64,000 nucleotides of DNA. Source: Bacillota bacterium (GTDB taxonomy: Bacteria; Bacillota; Clostridia; Acetivibrionales; DSM-1351). The position numbers were made by a program, and so were the translations under genes. The first letter of the stretch is position 1. Every line of letters starts with the position of its first letter. Positions 62,532 to 64,000 of the stretch are shown one piece after another. The notes under the pieces are model-generated. The model was given only the letters and a program-made list of their open reading frames with translations, was not told the DNA's origin and did not search any database. Location: positions 1-64,000 of the forward strand of contig JAEWCZ010000062.1 in the NCBI GenBank assembly GCA_023390335.1. Direction: 5' to 3'.

Positions 62532-62560
62532 TGTATATCATATTCTATTATCAGTGTCAA
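62532..62560 (-). promoter_or_regulatory. Promoter of the regulator-potABCD operon
   Basis: On the minus strand TTGACA, 17 bp, TATACA: perfect -35 and acceptable -10. About 60 bp before the regulator ATG. Confidence 0.65.
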
Positions 62561-62598
62561 TAAAATCCAACGTTTTTTTGCATAAATATACAGACAAA

Positions 62599-62640
62599 CA
62601 AAAAGCAACTGCACAAATTGTTATGTGCCGCTGCTTTTTT
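62599..62640 (-). terminator. Terminator of the amino-acid ABC transporter operon
   Basis: Imperfect stem with outer A5GCA/TGCT6 arms and inner GCACA/TGTGC; 19 bp after the stop at 62659. Confidence 0.75.
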
Positions 62641-62658
62641 CATATAACTGCATGTCTT

Positions 62659-63420
62659 CTATTCGCTGAAACCCCTTATAAAGGCTCTTGTTCTTTCGTT
62701 CTTGGGATTAGTAAATATGTCCTCTGGCTTACCTTCTTCTATAATAACACCGCCATCCATGAAAATGACCCTGTCCGCAACTTCCCGTGCAAAATTCATC
62801 TCATGGGTTACAACCACCATTGTCATATGTTCTTCAGCAAGCTGTCTAATAACTTTAAGAACCTCATTTGTAAGCTGTGGGTCAAGTGCAGATGTTGGTT
62901 CGTCAAAAAACAGAACATCCGGTTTAAGTGCAAGTGCCCTTGCTATTGCTACCCTCTGGCACTGACCACCTGAAAGATTGCATGGATATGCATTTGCTTT
63001 GTCTTCAAGTCCCATCTTTACCAGCAGCTCCATGGCTGATTTTTTGGCCTCAGTCTTGCTCACTCCTGCAACGCTTACAGGAGCTGCAGTAATGTTATCC
63101 AAAACACTGTAATGCGGAAAAAGATTGAAGCTCTGAAATACCAAACCTAGTTTTAAGCGTATCTTTCTCAACTTTTTTTTATCGGCATAAACAGCTCTTC
63201 CTTGTGCATTGGTAGATACCATTACGTCATCCTCTACAGTAATTGAACCCATATCTACTTTTTCCAAAAGGTTTATACACCTGAGCAGTGTACTTTTCCC
63301 AGAGCCTGACGGTCCTATTACAGCTACGACCTCGCCTTTATTTACCTCGAATGAAATTCCTGAAAGTACGAGATTACCATCGAAGCTTTTATATATATCT
63401 GTTGCTTTTATCATTTCCAT
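62659..63420 (-). CDS. Polar amino acid ABC transporter ATPase
   Basis: 253 residues. Walker A GPSGSGKSTLLRCIN, Q loop VFQSFNLFPHY, signature LSGGQCQRVAIARA, Walker B LFFDEPTSALDP, His switch VVTHEMNFAREVADRV. GlnQ/HisP type, with a 10-residue insertion (VSTNAQGRAV). 29 bp after the permease gene. Confidence 0.94.
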   Translation of the reverse strand: MEMIKATDIYKSFDGNLVLSGISFEVNKGEVVAVIGPSGSGKSTLLRCINLLEKVDMGSITVEDDVMVSTNAQGRAVYADKKKLRKIRLKLGLVFQSFNLFPHYSVLDNITAAPVSVAGVSKTEAKKSAMELLVKMGLEDKANAYPCNLSGGQCQRVAIARALALKPDVLFFDEPTSALDPQLTNEVLKVIRQLAEEHMTMVVVTHEMNFAREVADRVIFMDGGVIIEEGKPEDIFTNPKNERTRAFIRGFSE

Positions 63421-63449
63421 ATATTCCCTCCAGATAAATCCCTTTATAC

Positions 63450-64000
63450 CTATCTATAGTAATTAAGCTTTTTCTCTGCAAATGCAAACGCCTGAGCCAC
63501 AATAAGATTCATTACATAATAGAAGACTCCGGCAACAAACAAGGGCTGTACTGAAGATACCCTGCTGGATGCATTTTGGGCAACTCTGAACATTTCTTCC
63601 AAAGCGATTGCTGAAACAAGTGCAGTATCCTTGACAAGAGTTATTACTTCATTGCTGATAGGCGGCATTACCCTTTTTATAACCTGTGGCAGAATAATCT
63701 TAAAAAATACCTGTGGCTTTGTAAAACCCAGAACTTCTCCTGCTTCATACTGTCCTTTAGGAATAGACTCGATTCCGCCTCTGAATATTTCAGCAAAGTA
63801 AGCCGCATAATTAAGTACAAATGCAATAACGGCAGCAGTAAATCTGCCGACACTAGCGTCAAAAACATAGGACGGCGCAAAATAAACAACCAGTAGCTGC
63901 AATATTAATGGCGTACCTCTCATTATTGAGATATAAATACTTGTAATTCCGCTAATAATTATGTGCTTTGACCTTCTACCAAAGGACACAAGAAGTCCTA
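63450..64000 (-). CDS. Polar amino acid ABC transporter permease (5' end outside window)
   Basis: The frame stays open to the window edge; a GTG at 63989 is internal. Visible part: ISIMRGTPLILQLLVVYFA, the EAA loop EAGEVLGFTKPQVFFKIILP and the last membrane helix. GlnP/HisM type. The binding-protein gene presumably lies to the right. Confidence 0.93.
   Translation of the reverse strand, partial: GLLVSFGRRSKHIIISGITSIYISIMRGTPLILQLLVVYFAPSYVFDASVGRFTAAVIAFVLNYAAYFAEIFRGGIESIPKGQYEAGEVLGFTKPQVFFKIILPQVIKRVMPPISNEVITLVKDTALVSAIALEEMFRVAQNASSRVSSVQPLFVAGVFYYVMNLIVAQAFAFAEKKLNYYR

Overview
The window is low-GC, with AAGGAGG-type ribosome binding sites and genes almost all on the minus strand. The content points to a mesophilic, anaerobic, spore-forming, cellulolytic clostridium, most likely of the Ruminiclostridium (Clostridium cellulolyticum/papyrosolvens) type. 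The evidence is a secreted GH11 xylanase, a secreted protease carrying a family 3 cellulose-binding module, two rubrerythrins (one of the reversed clostridial kind), a broken spore-germination permease, and clostridial two-component and ABC systems. Family names come from reading the sequences; no database search was run.

Layout. 1-4.8 kb: 5' part of a xylanase with an array of operator-like repeats, an RCC1-like lipoprotein, three small unassigned genes and an integrase fragment. 4.9-12.8 kb: an acyl-CoA synthetase, two OmpR-type two-component systems, a lipoprotein and a HAF-repeat secreted protein. 13-17 kb: serC-serA, a deleted ABC transporter and a DeoR-type regulator. 17-28.4 kb: an accessory region with secreted propeller-like proteins, integrase relics, four copies of a rubrerythrin tail fragment, a short-chain dehydrogenase, a broken PG-binding gene head to head with a broken gerAB-like gene, and a HelD-like helicase. 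28.8-35.6 kb: reverse rubrerythrin, an ysxC/DUF445/CDF operon, a MATE pump and a second acyl-CoA synthetase. 35.8-48 kb: a beta-helix protein and a complete-looking RiPP locus. 48.2-52.5 kb: an old-yellow-enzyme/esterase/DUF3237 operon and a soluble chemoreceptor-like protein. 52.7-58 kb: the cellulose-binding C25-like protease, an iron alcohol dehydrogenase and a classical rubrerythrin. 58-64 kb: a regulator-potABCD operon and an amino-acid ABC transporter running off the window.

The most notable system is the RiPP locus. A radical SAM/SPASM enzyme is followed by a 56-residue peptide (44505-44675) with seven cysteines spaced CX2C-X5-CX2C-X9-CX2C-X5-C. Downstream lie an exporter-type ABC protein, a three-gene ABC-2 transporter and a subtilisin-like protease with no signal peptide whose start overlaps the last permease gene. 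A 305-bp MITE-like element sits between the peptide and its exporter.

Second is a regulatory link: the xylanase gene has five copies of a 16-bp palindromic motif upstream, and one 14/16 match in the same orientation lies upstream of the cellulose-binding protease.

Third is genome decay. Chimeric rubrerythrin-tail units recur at 17.1, 19.9, 21.5 and 24.8 kb. Every plausible plus-strand coding remnant in the window is broken.
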